DNA from: Nesterenkonia marinintestina
GTDB taxonomy: Bacteria > Actinomycetota > Actinomycetes > Actinomycetales > Micrococcaceae
Direction: 5' to 3'
Assembly (NCBI RefSeq): GCF_025420485.1
Contig: NZ_JAOEFD010000001.1
Span: forward strand, 1-64,000
DNA: 64,000 nt
A program made the position numbers and the translations under genes. The notes below the pieces were generated by a model. The model was not told the origin of the DNA and ran no database searches. It saw nothing but the letters and a program-made list of their open reading frames with translations. Position 1 is the first letter of the stretch, and every line of letters starts with the position of its first letter. Below, piece by piece: positions 54,689-62,993 of this stretch.

Positions 54689-55567
54689 ATGTCCACTGAT
54701 CAGCCTGCCCCCTACGGCGGTGCCGACTCCGGCGCCGCCCGACCCTCCGGAACCACGCCGGAGCCGCTGACTCCGGCCCGTGTGCGCACCGTGCACCTGC
54801 AGCGGTGCAAGGACCGCGGAGAGCGGTTCTCGATGCTCACCTCCTACGATGCCATGACCGCCGAGATCTTCGACGAGACCGGCATCGAGGTGCTCCTGGT
54901 CGGCGACTCGGCGGCCAACGTGGTGCTGGGTCGGGAGTCGACGCTGCGGATCTCCCTGGAGGAGATGATCGTCTTCACCTCGGCCGTGGTGCGGTCGGTG
55001 TCACGGGCCATGGTGGTCGTCGATGCTCCGTTCGGCACCTATGAGGCCTCCCCGGAGCAGGCGGTCGGATGCGGGGTCCGCCTGATGAAGGAGTCCGGCG
55101 CCCATGCGGTGAAGGTCGAGGCCGACGCGTCGATGGCCGACCACGTGCGGGCCATGGTCTCCGCCGGGATCCCCGTGATGGCCCATGTGGGCTTCACGCC
55201 CCAGTCCGAGCATGCCCTGGGCGGCTACCGGATCCAGGGCCGCGGCGAGAGCGGCTCCCAGGTGCTGGAGGACGCCCTGGCCCTCGAGGCGGCGGGCGCC
55301 TTCGCCGTGCTGCTGGAGATGGTCCCCGCCGACGTCGCCGCCGAGGTCGATCAGAGGCTGAGCGTCCCGACCATCGGCATCGGCGCCGGGGGTGCGACCA
55401 CGGGCCAGGTCCTGGTGTGGCAGGACATGCTGGGGCTGACATCCGGCCGGGTGCCGAAGTTCGTCCGACAGTACGCCGACCTGCGCGCCACCATGACCGA
55501 GGCCGTGCGGACGTACCGGGACGAGGTCCGCAGCGGGGAGTTCCCCACCGATCAGCACGTCTACTGA
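54689..55567 (+). CDS. panB: 3-methyl-2-oxobutanoate hydroxymethyltransferase (PanB)
   Basis: A 292-residue TIM-barrel enzyme making ketopantoate from alpha-ketoisovalerate and methylene-tetrahydrofolate, the first committed step to pantothenate and CoA. Motifs: FSMLTSYDAMTAEIFDE, LVGDSAANVVLGRES, VVVDAPFGTYEASPEQAV, MKESGAHAVKVEA and MAHVGFTPQSEHALGGYRIQG, with LLEMVPADVAAEV later. About 25 extra residues precede the core. panB lies beside glnA2/glnE in mycobacteria as well (Rv2225 next to Rv2220-Rv2222c). Confidence 0.95.
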   Translation: MSTDQPAPYGGADSGAARPSGTTPEPLTPARVRTVHLQRCKDRGERFSMLTSYDAMTAEIFDETGIEVLLVGDSAANVVLGRESTLRISLEEMIVFTSAVVRSVSRAMVVVDAPFGTYEASPEQAVGCGVRLMKESGAHAVKVEADASMADHVRAMVSAGIPVMAHVGFTPQSEHALGGYRIQGRGESGSQVLEDALALEAAGAFAVLLEMVPADVAAEVDQRLSVPTIGIGAGGATTGQVLVWQDMLGLTSGRVPKFVRQYADLRATMTEAVRTYRDEVRSGEFPTDQHVY

Positions 55568-55591
55568 GCCTCTGCTGAGCCTCTGCTGAGC
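55565..55591. repeat. 11-bp tandem repeat at the panB stop
   Basis: TGAGCCTCTGC occurs twice in tandem plus a partial third copy; the first copy includes the panB stop codon, so the duplication leaves the protein unchanged. Confidence 0.65.
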
Positions 55592-55603
55592 GGGGCGGCC
55601 GGG

Positions 55604-55789
55604 TCAGTCGTCCTCGTCGGCCTCGTCGGCCTCGTCGGCCTCGTCCCAGGCTTCGTTGTTCGCCCGGACCTGCTGCATGGCCTGAGCGGCCTCCTCGCGC
55701 GTCGGATAGGGACCCAGCAGCTTCGACCAGCTGGACTGCTGTCCCTCTTCGACCTGACCGGTCTGCACGTTGTACCAGTACTCAGCCAT
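55604..55789 (-). CDS. Short SPOR-like protein with acidic repeat tail
   Basis: A 61-residue protein beginning AEYWYNVQTGQVEEG, then WSKLLGPYPTREEAAQAMQ, the pattern of short SPOR-like proteins conserved in Micrococcales. It ends in a repetitive acidic tail (EADEADEADEDD) encoded by a 9-bp tandem repeat. Role unknown. Its length is too small for a full peptidoglycan-binding SPOR domain, but the fold is plausible. Confidence 0.72.
   Translation of the reverse strand: MAEYWYNVQTGQVEEGQQSSWSKLLGPYPTREEAAQAMQQVRANNEAWDEADEADEADEDD
55612..55647. repeat. 9-bp in-frame tandem repeat
   Basis: CCTCGTCGG three times plus a degenerate fourth copy, inside the 3' end of the short SPOR-like gene, encoding the repeated Glu-Ala-Asp tail. 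Copy number changes would keep the frame. Confidence 0.8.
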
Positions 55790-55860
55790 CGCGGCTCCTC
55801 CTCCGTCGTCGGTCCGGCGGCTCTCAGCGCCAGACTACCCCTCCGCATCCCACACCCCAT

Positions 55861-55926
55861 GCGTCTACCCCGGATGCACACGTCCCCCGCAGAGGGACGG
55901 GGGACGTGTGCATCCTGGGTAGACGC
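55861..55926. terminator. Long inverted repeat, probable terminator
   Basis: 29-bp arms (28 paired, one C/T mismatch) with an 8-nt loop, between the leftward small SPOR-like gene and the rightward map promoter. No T-tract follows. It may end panB transcripts or insulate map; a dispersed palindromic element is the alternative. Confidence 0.7.
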
Positions 55927-55974
55927 GAAGACGGGTCGGCGGGCGTGAGGTGGCCGGAGAACCCTCGCGCTGGC

Positions 55975-55980
55975 TACGAT
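55975..55980 (+). promoter_or_regulatory. -10 of map; supports start at 55,988
   Basis: TACGAT ends 7 nt before the ATG at 55,988. The first in-frame ATG (55,979) overlaps this box, so the second is preferred as a leaderless start. Confidence 0.5.
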
Positions 55981-55987
55981 GACGGAC

Positions 55988-56890
55988 ATGTCTTCCGTCG
56001 CCTCCGCCACCGCTCCGATCGGCACTCTGACCAAGGGCACGGTGAGTCCGGAACGGCCGGTCCCGGCCGAGATCGAACGCCCGAACTACGTGGGCCTCGA
56101 CGCTCCGCCGAAGTACACCGGAGAGGACGCCTACGACGCCGAGACCGTCGAGCGCATCCGTCGCGCCGGTCGACTCGCGGCCGACTGCATGGTCGCCACC
56201 GCGGAGCTGATCCGTCCGGGCGTGACCACCGACGAGCTCGACGCCTTCGCCCACGAGTACCTCACCTCCCGCGGGGCCTACCCCTCCTGCCTGGGCTACC
56301 GGGGCTTCCCCAAGGCCATCTGCACCTCGATCAACGAGGTCATCTGCCACGGCATCCCGGACTCGACCGTCCTGAACGACGGGGACATCGTCAACATGGA
56401 CATCACCGCCTACATCGACGGCGTCCACGGCGACCACAACCGCACCTTCCTCGTCGGCGACGTGGACGAGGAGTCCCGGCTGCTGGTCGAGCGGACCCAT
56501 GAGGCGATGATGCGCGGGGTCAGGGTCGTGAAGCCCGGCCGTCCCATCAACGTGATCGGACGCGCCATCGAGTCCTACGCCAAGCGGTTCGGCTACGGAG
56601 TCGTCCAGGAGTTCATCGGCCACGGGGTCGGGAAGGCCTTCCACACCGGACTGGTCATCCCCCACTACGACGCCGCCCCTGACTACGCCCAGCCGATGGA
56701 GCCGGGGATGGTGTTCACCATCGAACCGATGCTCACCCTGGGCACCCGCCACTTCGACATGTGGTCCGACGGGTGGACCGCCGTCACCCGAGACCGGCGG
56801 CGCACCGCCCAGTTCGAGCACACCCTGGTGGTCACCGAGACCGGTGCGGACATCCTGACCCTGCCCACGTCGGAGACCGTCGGCGACTGA
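55988..56890 (+). CDS. map: Type I methionine aminopeptidase
   Basis: A 300-residue metalloprotease that removes the N-terminal Met of new proteins. The five metal ligands are visible in order: Asp in [11 protein letters not shown], Asp in HGDHNRTF, His in [10 protein letters not shown], Glu in VFTIEPML and Glu in AQFEHTLVV. The N-terminal extension of about 50 residues with [14 protein letters not shown] matches the longer actinobacterial MAP form. ppgK follows after 39 bp. Confidence 0.94.
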   Translation: MSSVASATAPIGTLTKGTVSPERPVPAEIERPNYVGLDAPPKYTGEDAYDAETVERIRRAGRLAADCMVATAELIRPGVTTDELDAFAHEYLTSRGAYPSCLGYRGFPKAICTSINEVICHGIPDSTVLNDGDIVNMDITAYIDGVHGDHNRTFLVGDVDEESRLLVERTHEAMMRGVRVVKPGRPINVIGRAIESYAKRFGYGVVQEFIGHGVGKAFHTGLVIPHYDAAPDYAQPMEPGMVFTIEPMLTLGTRHFDMWSDGWTAVTRDRRRTAQFEHTLVVTETGADILTLPTSETVGD

Positions 56891-56898
56891 TCCGGCGC

Positions 56899-56920
56899 GC
56901 AGAGAGGACGCAGAGAGGAC
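56899..56920. repeat. 11-bp tandem duplication at the ppgK ribosome site
   Basis: GCAGAGAGGAC twice in tandem, about 9 bp before the ppgK ATG. Each copy contains an AGAGAGG-type Shine-Dalgarno, so the ribosome site is duplicated. Confidence 0.7.
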
Positions 56921-56929
56921 TTCACACCC

Positions 56930-57808
56930 ATGACTGAGACAGGCACCTCCTCCGGCACCCCCTCGCACCGCCCGGCCGGCATCTCCCGGGAGACGCTGAA
57001 TCGGCTGCCCCACCGCGCACTGGGCGTCGACGTGGGCGGCACCGGCATCAAGGGCGGCATCGTCGACCTCGGGACGGGGGAGCTCGTCGGCGAGAGGTTC
57101 CGCATCGAGACGCCCCAGCCCGCGACCCCGGATGCGGTGCGGGAGGTGATCGCCGAGATCATCGATGAGCTGCTCTCCCGCGAGGAGGCCCCGGCGCAGG
57201 AGGATCTGACCGTCGGAGTGCTGATCCCCGGGGTCGTCGTCGACGGAGTCGTCTACTCGGCGGCGAACATCGACCCGTCCTGGATGAACACGGATCTCGA
57301 CTCCCTGCTCGCTGATCTGCCCGGCCGGATCCGCACCCTCAACGACGCCGACGGCGCCGGACTGGGCGAGGCGCGCTACGGCGCCGGCTTCGGCCAGGAC
57401 GGCACGGTGATGACCATCACCCTGGGCACCGGCATCGGATCGGCCGTCGTCCACGACGGCGTGCTGGTCCCCAACATGGAGTTCGGGCATCTGGAGTTCG
57501 AGGGCCGGGTCGCCGAGCACAGGGCCTCGGCGGCGGCGCGCAAGGCCGCGGACATGCCGTGGGAGGACTACGGCCGGCTGCTGAACCGCCTCCTCACCCA
57601 TGTGGAGCGGCTGACGGCTCCGCGGCTGTTCATCATCGGCGGCGGAGTCTCCAAGCGCAGCGACGACTTCCTCCCCTTCGTCACCGACACCCGGGCACCG
57701 GTGGTGACGGCGAAGCTGCGCAACAACGCCGGCATCGTCGGCGCCGCCCTCTTCGCCGCGGAGCAGGAGGCCTCGGCGCGGGCGATCCGCGACGGCGCCG
57801 TCGACTGA
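56930..57808 (+). CDS. ppgK: Polyphosphate glucokinase (ROK family)
   Basis: A 292-residue ROK-family kinase that phosphorylates glucose with polyphosphate or ATP. Motifs: [15 protein letters not shown] (about 32-46), the glucose site [16 protein letters not shown] with catalytic Asp, [15 protein letters not shown], and [10 protein letters not shown], which is typical for PpgK. The Cys-rich ROK zinc motif is absent, as in polyphosphate glucokinases. A 25-residue N-terminal extension precedes the fold. C-rich low-complexity sequence follows the gene. Confidence 0.92.
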   Translation: MTETGTSSGTPSHRPAGISRETLNRLPHRALGVDVGGTGIKGGIVDLGTGELVGERFRIETPQPATPDAVREVIAEIIDELLSREEAPAQEDLTVGVLIPGVVVDGVVYSAANIDPSWMNTDLDSLLADLPGRIRTLNDADGAGLGEARYGAGFGQDGTVMTITLGTGIGSAVVHDGVLVPNMEFGHLEFEGRVAEHRASAAARKAADMPWEDYGRLLNRLLTHVERLTAPRLFIIGGGVSKRSDDFLPFVTDTRAPVVTAKLRNNAGIVGAALFAAEQEASARAIRDGAVD

Positions 57809-57928
57809 TCCCACCCCGTCCCCACGCCGTCCCCACCCCCGTTCCACACCCCCGTCCCCGGCGCGCTCTCCGTCGGATGGGGCGGCGACCGCTTGGCGAT
57901 GTCATCGGACGGACCTACACTCAGAGGA

Positions 57929-57944
57929 TCGAAAGTATGTTCGA
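57929..57944. promoter_or_regulatory. LexA (SOS) box before DUF6504-dnaE2
   Basis: TCGAAAGTATGTTCGA matches the mycobacterial LexA box TCGAACRNNYGTTCGA at 15 of 16 positions (A for C at position 6). TACACT at 57,916-57,921 is a candidate -10, putting the box over the transcript start, where LexA would block transcription. Confidence 0.85.
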
Positions 57945-57961
57945 ATCTCTGAGGGTGTGAG

Positions 57962-58264
57962 ATGACTGTCGAGACCACCACGGGCCATGAGCTGGCCACG
58001 GTGTGGACCACCGCGACGGGTGCCCCCGAACGACTCCTCTGGGCGTCCCGGCGCTTCGTCGTGGTGGCCCGACCCATCCCGTGGATCGATCGGATCTCCT
58101 GGTGGGAGCACTCCCCCCGGGTGCCTGCCGGTGAGGCGGCCCAGGTGTTGGAGCGGCAGATGTGGCAGGTCCAGGTCAGGGCCCTGGACACCGGTGAGCT
58201 GCTGATCGTGGACCTCTCGGTCGCCGAGGGTCCCCAGTGGCCGATCACCGCAGTCTTCGACTGA
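57962..58264 (+). CDS. DUF6504 family protein
   Basis: A 100-residue protein matching DUF6504 as I recall it, with motifs RRFVVVARPIPWIDR, WWEHSP and QMWQVQVRALDTGELLIVDL. Genes of this type sit between imuB and dnaE2 in actinobacteria. Here it is the first gene of a LexA-controlled unit and lies 11 bp before dnaE2; the imuA and imuB genes are not upstream. GAGGG lies 6 nt before the ATG. Molecular role unknown, probably in the mutasome. Confidence 0.8.
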   Translation: MTVETTTGHELATVWTTATGAPERLLWASRRFVVVARPIPWIDRISWWEHSPRVPAGEAAQVLERQMWQVQVRALDTGELLIVDLSVAEGPQWPITAVFD

Positions 58265-58275
58265 GGGGCGCTGCG

Positions 58276-61200
58276 ATGGCGAGCTTCACCCATCTGCACG
58301 TCGCCGGCGCCTTCTCCGCCCACTACGGCACGGCCCGTCCGGAGCTGCTGGTCGACGCCGCTCGGGACGCCGGGGCGACGGCGGCGGCGCTGACCGACCG
58401 CGACGGCGTCTACGGAGCGGTACGGCACATCCGCGCCTGTCTCGAGTCCGGCCTCTCCCCCATCGTGGGGGTCGACCTCCAGGTCCGCGAGGCCGAGGAG
58501 CTCTCCGAGGTCACCGTGCTCGCCCACGGGCAGGACCGCGGAGCGGGCTGGGCCTCACTGGTCCGACTGGTCTCCGCGGCGCATTCTCCGCGACGCCGCG
58601 GAGGACGCAGGCTCAGCGGCACCGCCCACCGGTCCGCCTGGGTGGAGGTCGGGCGCCTGGAGGGCTTCCTCGCCGGCGAGGAGGGGCCCACCGCCACCGT
58701 GCTGCTGGGACCCTCCTCCGACGTGGGCCGGGCCGTCCTGGCCGGGGAGAGGAGCCGCGCCCGTCAGCTGCTCCAGCGGTGGCGCAGACTGCTGCCCGGC
58801 GGCGTCGTCGTGGAGGTCGTCTGCCATCGGACCCGGCCGGGCATCTCGGCCAGTCTGCGGCATGCCGCAGATATGCTCCGCCTCGCCGTCGCCTCGGAGA
58901 CTCCGGCGGTGCTGACCAACGCAGTGCGGTACCTCACCCCCGACGACGCGCTCACCGGCGACGTCCTCGACTCTGCGGCGCATCTGCTCCCGCTGGGCAG
59001 CTTCCGCCCCCAGCCCAACGGGCAGGCCTGGCTGAAGCCCCCGGAGGCGATGCGTCGCCTGGCCCACGAGATCACCGAGTACGCCGGGCTGCGTCGGGAC
59101 GCGGCGGCGGATCTGCTGACCGCCACCGAACAGGTCGCCGACCGGTGTCGGCTGGACCCGGTGACCGATGTGCAGTGGCGCAGGCCCAAGGTTCCCGAGC
59201 TGGAGGTCATCGGCGTGGATGAGGACCCCCGCAGAGTCCTGGCACGACGCTGTGAGACCGCTCTGGCCGAACGTTATCCGGACGCCGGCGGGCGGCGTCT
59301 GACCGGGCTGCATGACCGTCTGGACACTGAGCTGAGGACGATCACCGACTTCGGCTTCGAGACCTACTTCCTGGCGGTGGCCGACGTCGTCTCGCTCATC
59401 CGGGGGATGGACGTCCGGGTCCAGGCCCGCGGCTCCGGGGCCGGAAGCCTGGTCAACTACCTGCTGCGCGTCAGCAACGTCGATCCTGTCGAGCATGACC
59501 TGCTGTTCGAACGGTTCCTGGGCAGCAGGCGCTCGACCCTGCCGGACATCGACATCGACACCGAGTCCGCCCGCCGCCACGACGTCTACCGCAGGATCTT
59601 CGAGCACTACGGCCATCACCGCGTGACGCTGCTGTCGATGCAGAACGCCTACCGGGCGCGCGGGGCCGCCCGTGACGCGGGCCTCGCGCTGGGCCTGGAG
59701 GAGCACCGGATCGATCAGATCGCCGAGAGCCTCTGGCGGTTCCCGGCCCGCGAATTCCGTGAGGTCCTCGGCGAGAAGCCCGAGCTGCGCGAACTGGCCG
59801 AGCTCGTCGACGCCGACCCCCGGCTGGACACCCTGGTGGACCTGACCGAACGGCTGGACCGTCTGCCGCGGCACATCTCCATGCATCCCTGCGGGGTGAT
59901 CCTCGGCGACAGCGGCCTGCTCTCGGTCACTCCCACGCAGCCCTCGGGGATCGGGCTGCCCATGAGCCAGTTCGACAAGGACGACATCGACGATATGGGG
60001 CTGCTCAAGCTCGATGTGCTGGGGGTGCGGATGCAGTCCACCATGGCCTATGCGGTCGGGGAGATCATCCGTGTCAACGGCTCCGGCGCGGCGGTGGCGG
60101 GAGGTCTCCCTCCGGATGCGCCGTACGTCTCGGCGGAGGGCAGGATCGATCTCGACGAGATCCCCCAGGACGACGAGCCCACCTTCGCCGCGATCCGCAC
60201 CACCCACACCCTGGGCATGTTCCAGATCGAGTCCCCGGGACAGCGCGAACTCATCGGCAAGCTCCAGCCCGACCGGTATTCGGATCTGATCGCCGACATC
60301 AGTCTGTTCCGCCCGGGTCCGATGAAGGGGAACATGGTGCTGCCCTTCATCGACACCAAACACGGATACCAGCGGCCCGACTACCTCCATCCGCGGTTCC
60401 GTCCCTTCCTGCAGGACTCCTACGGTGTGGTGATCTATCACGAGCATGTGCTGCGGATCCTCCACGAGACCATGGGGGTCTCCCTGGCCGAGGCCGATGA
60501 GATCCGCCGCGCCATGGAGCGCGACGTCGACCGGATCGAGGAGGCCTTCCGCACCCGCACCGCGGCCCGCCGGGACGAGGACGGAGAGCGCCTGTTCGCC
60601 GATCGGGACGTCGACAGGATCTGGTCGACGCTGCGCGGGTTCGGCAGCTTCGGCTTCTGCAAGGCCCACGGGGCCGCCTTCGCCCTGCCCACCTACCAGT
60701 CCTCCTGGCTGAAGACCCACTATCCCAGCGAGTTCATGGCGGGGATCTTCGAGCATGATCCGGGGATGTACCCCCGCAGGCTGCTGATGGGCGAAGCCCG
60801 CAGGATGGGCATCAGTCTGCTGCCCCTGGACGTCAACGCCTCCACCGAGCAGTACCGCGTGGAACGTCTGGAGGACGGGAGCAAGGCCGTCCGGCTCTCC
60901 CTGCGGGACGTCCGGGGCATCACCGACGCCGAACTCGGACGCATCACCACCGGTGCGCCCTACGGGTCGATCAGCGACTTTCACCGCCGGGCACGTCCGT
61001 CCCGTCCGCTGATGCGGAGCCTCGCCGCCCTCGGTGCGCTCGACTCCCTCGCCGCGGAGGGCGGCATCCCCGCCGGACGCGGAGGCATCATCGCCTACGT
61101 CAGGCAGCTCACCGCCGCCCCTCCGAGGCACCCGGTCCCGGAGGCGGAGCACCAGCCCGCCCTCTTCGACGACCGGCTGCTCATCGACCCTGCCGCTCCC

Positions 61201-61647
61201 GAGCCGAGCGCGGAGGAGAGGATCACGACCTCCCTGGACCTGCTGGCGGCGGAGACCGAGGGGCACGTCATGGACCTGTACCGCCCGATGCTCAGAGGTC
61301 TCGGCGTCGTCGCCGCGGAGGATCTGCTCGGTGAGCGCAACAACTCCGAGGTCCTGGTGGCCGGCATCCGGGTCGCCACCCAGACTCCGCCCATGCGGTC
61401 GGGCAGGCGTGTGGTGTTCATCAGCCTCGACGACGGCACCGGCTGCTCCGACGCCACCTTCTTCGAGGACGCCCAGGAGCAGGTCGGACCGCTGCTGTTC
61501 GGCACCAAGCTGATGATCATCCGAGGGCGGACCCGACGCACCGGAGAGCGGGGGATCTCCATCCAGGCGGAGACGGCCTGGGACCTGCGAGAGGTCTTCG
61601 AGCAGTGGCGGGCGGATCAGGAGCACACGGCCCGGCAGGCGGTCTGA
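58276..61647 (+). CDS. dnaE2: Error-prone DNA polymerase DnaE2 (ImuC)
   Basis: A 1,123-residue C-family polymerase for translesion synthesis and SOS mutagenesis. An N-terminal PHP-like domain (FTHLHVAGAFS, then ALTDRDGVYG) is followed by the palm with PDIDIDTE as catalytic aspartates, fingers with FGSFGFCKAHGAAFALPTY, a helix-hairpin-helix region and a C-terminal OB fold (VVFISLDDGTGCSDATFFED). The length is that of DnaE2 and shorter than replicative DnaE1. I choose the ATG at 58,276 since the family start is there and GAGGGG precedes it. LexA control is indicated by the upstream box. Confidence 0.93.
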   Translation: MASFTHLHVAGAFSAHYGTARPELLVDAARDAGATAAALTDRDGVYGAVRHIRACLESGLSPIVGVDLQVREAEELSEVTVLAHGQDRGAGWASLVRLVSAAHSPRRRGGRRLSGTAHRSAWVEVGRLEGFLAGEEGPTATVLLGPSSDVGRAVLAGERSRARQLLQRWRRLLPGGVVVEVVCHRTRPGISASLRHAADMLRLAVASETPAVLTNAVRYLTPDDALTGDVLDSAAHLLPLGSFRPQPNGQAWLKPPEAMRRLAHEITEYAGLRRDAAADLLTATEQVADRCRLDPVTDVQWRRPKVPELEVIGVDEDPRRVLARRCETALAERYPDAGGRRLTGLHDRLDTELRTITDFGFETYFLAVADVVSLIRGMDVRVQARGSGAGSLVNYLLRVSNVDPVEHDLLFERFLGSRRSTLPDIDIDTESARRHDVYRRIFEHYGHHRVTLLSMQNAYRARGAARDAGLALGLEEHRIDQIAESLWRFPAREFREVLGEKPELRELAELVDADPRLDTLVDLTERLDRLPRHISMHPCGVILGDSGLLSVTPTQPSGIGLPMSQFDKDDIDDMGLLKLDVLGVRMQSTMAYAVGEIIRVNGSGAAVAGGLPPDAPYVSAEGRIDLDEIPQDDEPTFAAIRTTHTLGMFQIESPGQRELIGKLQPDRYSDLIADISLFRPGPMKGNMVLPFIDTKHGYQRPDYLHPRFRPFLQDSYGVVIYHEHVLRILHETMGVSLAEADEIRRAMERDVDRIEEAFRTRTAARRDEDGERLFADRDVDRIWSTLRGFGSFGFCKAHGAAFALPTYQSSWLKTHYPSEFMAGIFEHDPGMYPRRLLMGEARRMGISLLPLDVNASTEQYRVERLEDGSKAVRLSLRDVRGITDAELGRITTGAPYGSISDFHRRARPSRPLMRSLAALGALDSLAAEGGIPAGRGGIIAYVRQLTAAPPRHPVPEAEHQPALFDDRLLIDPAAPEPSAEERITTSLDLLAAETEGHVMDLYRPMLRGLGVVAAEDLLGERNNSEVLVAGIRVATQTPPMRSGRRVVFISLDDGTGCSDATFFEDAQEQVGPLLFGTKLMIIRGRTRRTGERGISIQAETAWDLREVFEQWRADQEHTARQAV

Positions 61648-61728
61648 CCCCCTCAGTGGACGCCCCGGTGCCCTGCCTTGCACCCCACCTCAGGTGCTCG
61701 TACAGTGCGGAGCGGAGGAGGGCGGATC

Positions 61729-62106
61729 ATGTCAGAGACCACAGGTGAGGCACGGAGCCCGGAGCACCCCCACGCTGCAGACATCTCCGTGCGGGAGGAC
61801 GTCCGGCGCCGACGCTTCGAACTGCTCGACGGAGAGACCGTGATCGGAGCGACCCATTGGGTGCCCTTCGAGGTCTCCGACGAGACCGTGAGGATCTTCC
61901 ACCACACCACCGTCGATGAGGCCTACGGCGGGCAGGGCCTGGCCTCGATGCTGGTCCGGCACGCTTCGGACCGCACAGCCGAGGAGGGGATCACGCTGGT
62001 CCCGGTCTGCCCGTACGTCAAGAGGTGGCTCGAGAAGCATGAGGATCACCCGGTCCGACGCTCCCCGGTGCGTCCGGAGCACCTCGAGGCGATCCGGAAC
62101 GCCTGA
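61729..62106 (+). CDS. Small GNAT-fold acetyltransferase (Acetyltransf_CG type)
   Basis: A 125-residue protein of the small GNAT group (PF14542). Marks: RFELLDGETVIGATHWVPF, then TTVDEAYGGQGLASMLVRHA as the acetyl-CoA loop (GGQGLA), and VPVCPYVKRWLEKHED near the end. The acceptor is unknown. GGAGGAGG lies 7 nt before the ATG, and TACAGT at 61,701-61,706 is a candidate -10. The longer open frame upstream has no family content. Confidence 0.88.
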   Translation: MSETTGEARSPEHPHAADISVREDVRRRRFELLDGETVIGATHWVPFEVSDETVRIFHHTTVDEAYGGQGLASMLVRHASDRTAEEGITLVPVCPYVKRWLEKHEDHPVRRSPVRPEHLEAIRNA

Positions 62107-62174
62107 ACGCCGCCGACGGCGGTGATAGAGTGTGTGGCCGGTCGGCCGGACCGTCTGCGTCCGACGCCGCACGA

Positions 62175-62250
62175 GGGCCTTTAGCTCAGCTGGTAGAGCA
62201 TCGCGTTTACACCGCGAGTGTCATCGGTTCGATCCCGGTAGGGCCCACCA
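62175..62250 (+). tRNA. tRNA-Val (anticodon UAC)
   Basis: 76 nt including encoded CCA. The 7-bp acceptor (GGGCCTT with AGGGCCC, one G-T pair), the D arm AGCTCAGCTGGTAGAGC, the anticodon loop TTTACAC (anticodon TAC, reading GTA codons) and the T arm with GGTTCGATCCC are all visible. TAGAGT at 62,126-62,131 is a candidate -10. Confidence 0.97.
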
Positions 62251-62308
62251 GAGCGCCGCCCACCCCGCCGCAGCCCGATCGACGGTCGAGCTCCGGGACG
62301 GGGCCGTG

Positions 62309-62343
62309 CCTGCACATCCTCACCCGTCTCGGGTGTGCAGGTG
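62309..62343 (-). terminator. Hairpin at the 3' end of the DinB-family gene
   Basis: CCTGCA / TGCAGG outer arms and CACCCG / CGGGTG inner arms with a TCT loop and one bulge. It overlaps the DinB-family stop codon (62,320) and lies about 60 bp after the tRNA, so it could end both transcripts. Confidence 0.5.
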
Positions 62344-62886
62344 GAGATCGCGCAGCAGGGACACCTCGGACAGGTGGTGGATCAGCTCCCGGTTGATGTG
62401 CAGCACCAGCCGCGCCACCGGATCCTCGGCGAAGGGCCCCTCCGCCTCGCCGCACGGTCGCCGGAGCCCCTCTTCGCCGAGGGATCGGACGCCGTCGATC
62501 CACCGGGCGTACTCCTCGTCGAGCTGGGCCAGCGCCCGGTCTGCGCCGGCGGCATACTCGAAGGACTCGTAGTCGACCGGCGGGCGCCCGAAGTGTGAGG
62601 CGCTGCGCATCGCCAGCACGCCGACGATGACGTGACCCAGCCTCCAGGCGATCGTCGTCATCGGCGCAGGCGCGGGCTCCGGGAAGGCGAAGTCGATGGT
62701 CATCGCTCCGGCCCCGGCCTGCACCGGCGCGGTGCCCGTGCCCCGCGGTCTGACGTTCCAGCAGCCCGGGGCGGGCTCCCAGAACTACTCCTCGTCGGTC
62801 AGACCGTCGAGCCGAGCACGCAGCTGGAACTGCCAGTGCCAGTCGATCTGGTCCACCGAGAGGCGGTTCAGTGAGGGGCTGCCCAT
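62320..62886 (-). pseudogene. DinB-family gene with in-frame amber stop
   Basis: Reading from the ATG at 62,886, the frame encodes MGSPSLNRLSVDQIDWHW, then LDGLTDEE, then TAG at codon 34 (62,785-62,787), then FWEPAPGCWNVRPRGTG and a DinB-type bundle with TTIAWRLGHVIVG and LVLHINRELIHHLSEVSLL. Related proteins carry Tyr or similar where the stop lies (EEYFWEP), so one base change (TAC or TAT to TAG) would create it. Without the stop the product is about 188 residues, normal for DinB/YfiT-like metal-dependent proteins. It may be a real pseudogene, a read error or a suppressed amber codon. The downstream part has a possible restart at the ATG at 62,703. Confidence 0.82.
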
Positions 62887-62923
62887 GGCACCGATCCTTC
62901 CATCATCCGACCCGCCGCGTCCT

Positions 62924-62993
62924 GCACCGTCTAGAGCGCACCGTCTAGAGTGCACCGTCTGGAGTGCACCGTCTGGAGTGCACCGTCTAGAGG
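62924..62993. repeat. 14-bp tandem repeat, five copies
   Basis: GCACCGTCTRGAGN, five copies in perfect 14-bp register, with A/G variation at position 10 and different last bases. It lies between the cardiolipin synthase-like gene and the start of the DinB-family gene, and covers the last two codons plus stop of the former (62,987). Variable-number locus candidate. Confidence 0.92.

Noticed and set aside
55865-57847. 660-codon open frame on the minus strand
   Set aside because: Antisense to map and ppgK, both of which have full catalytic motifs.
58555-61683. 1,042-codon open frame on the minus strand
   Set aside because: Antisense to dnaE2; no motif, and the polymerase motifs on the plus strand are decisive.
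62924-62993. CRISPR-like direct repeats
   Set aside because: The 14-bp units are directly adjacent with no spacers, and no cas gene is present; it is a tandem repeat.
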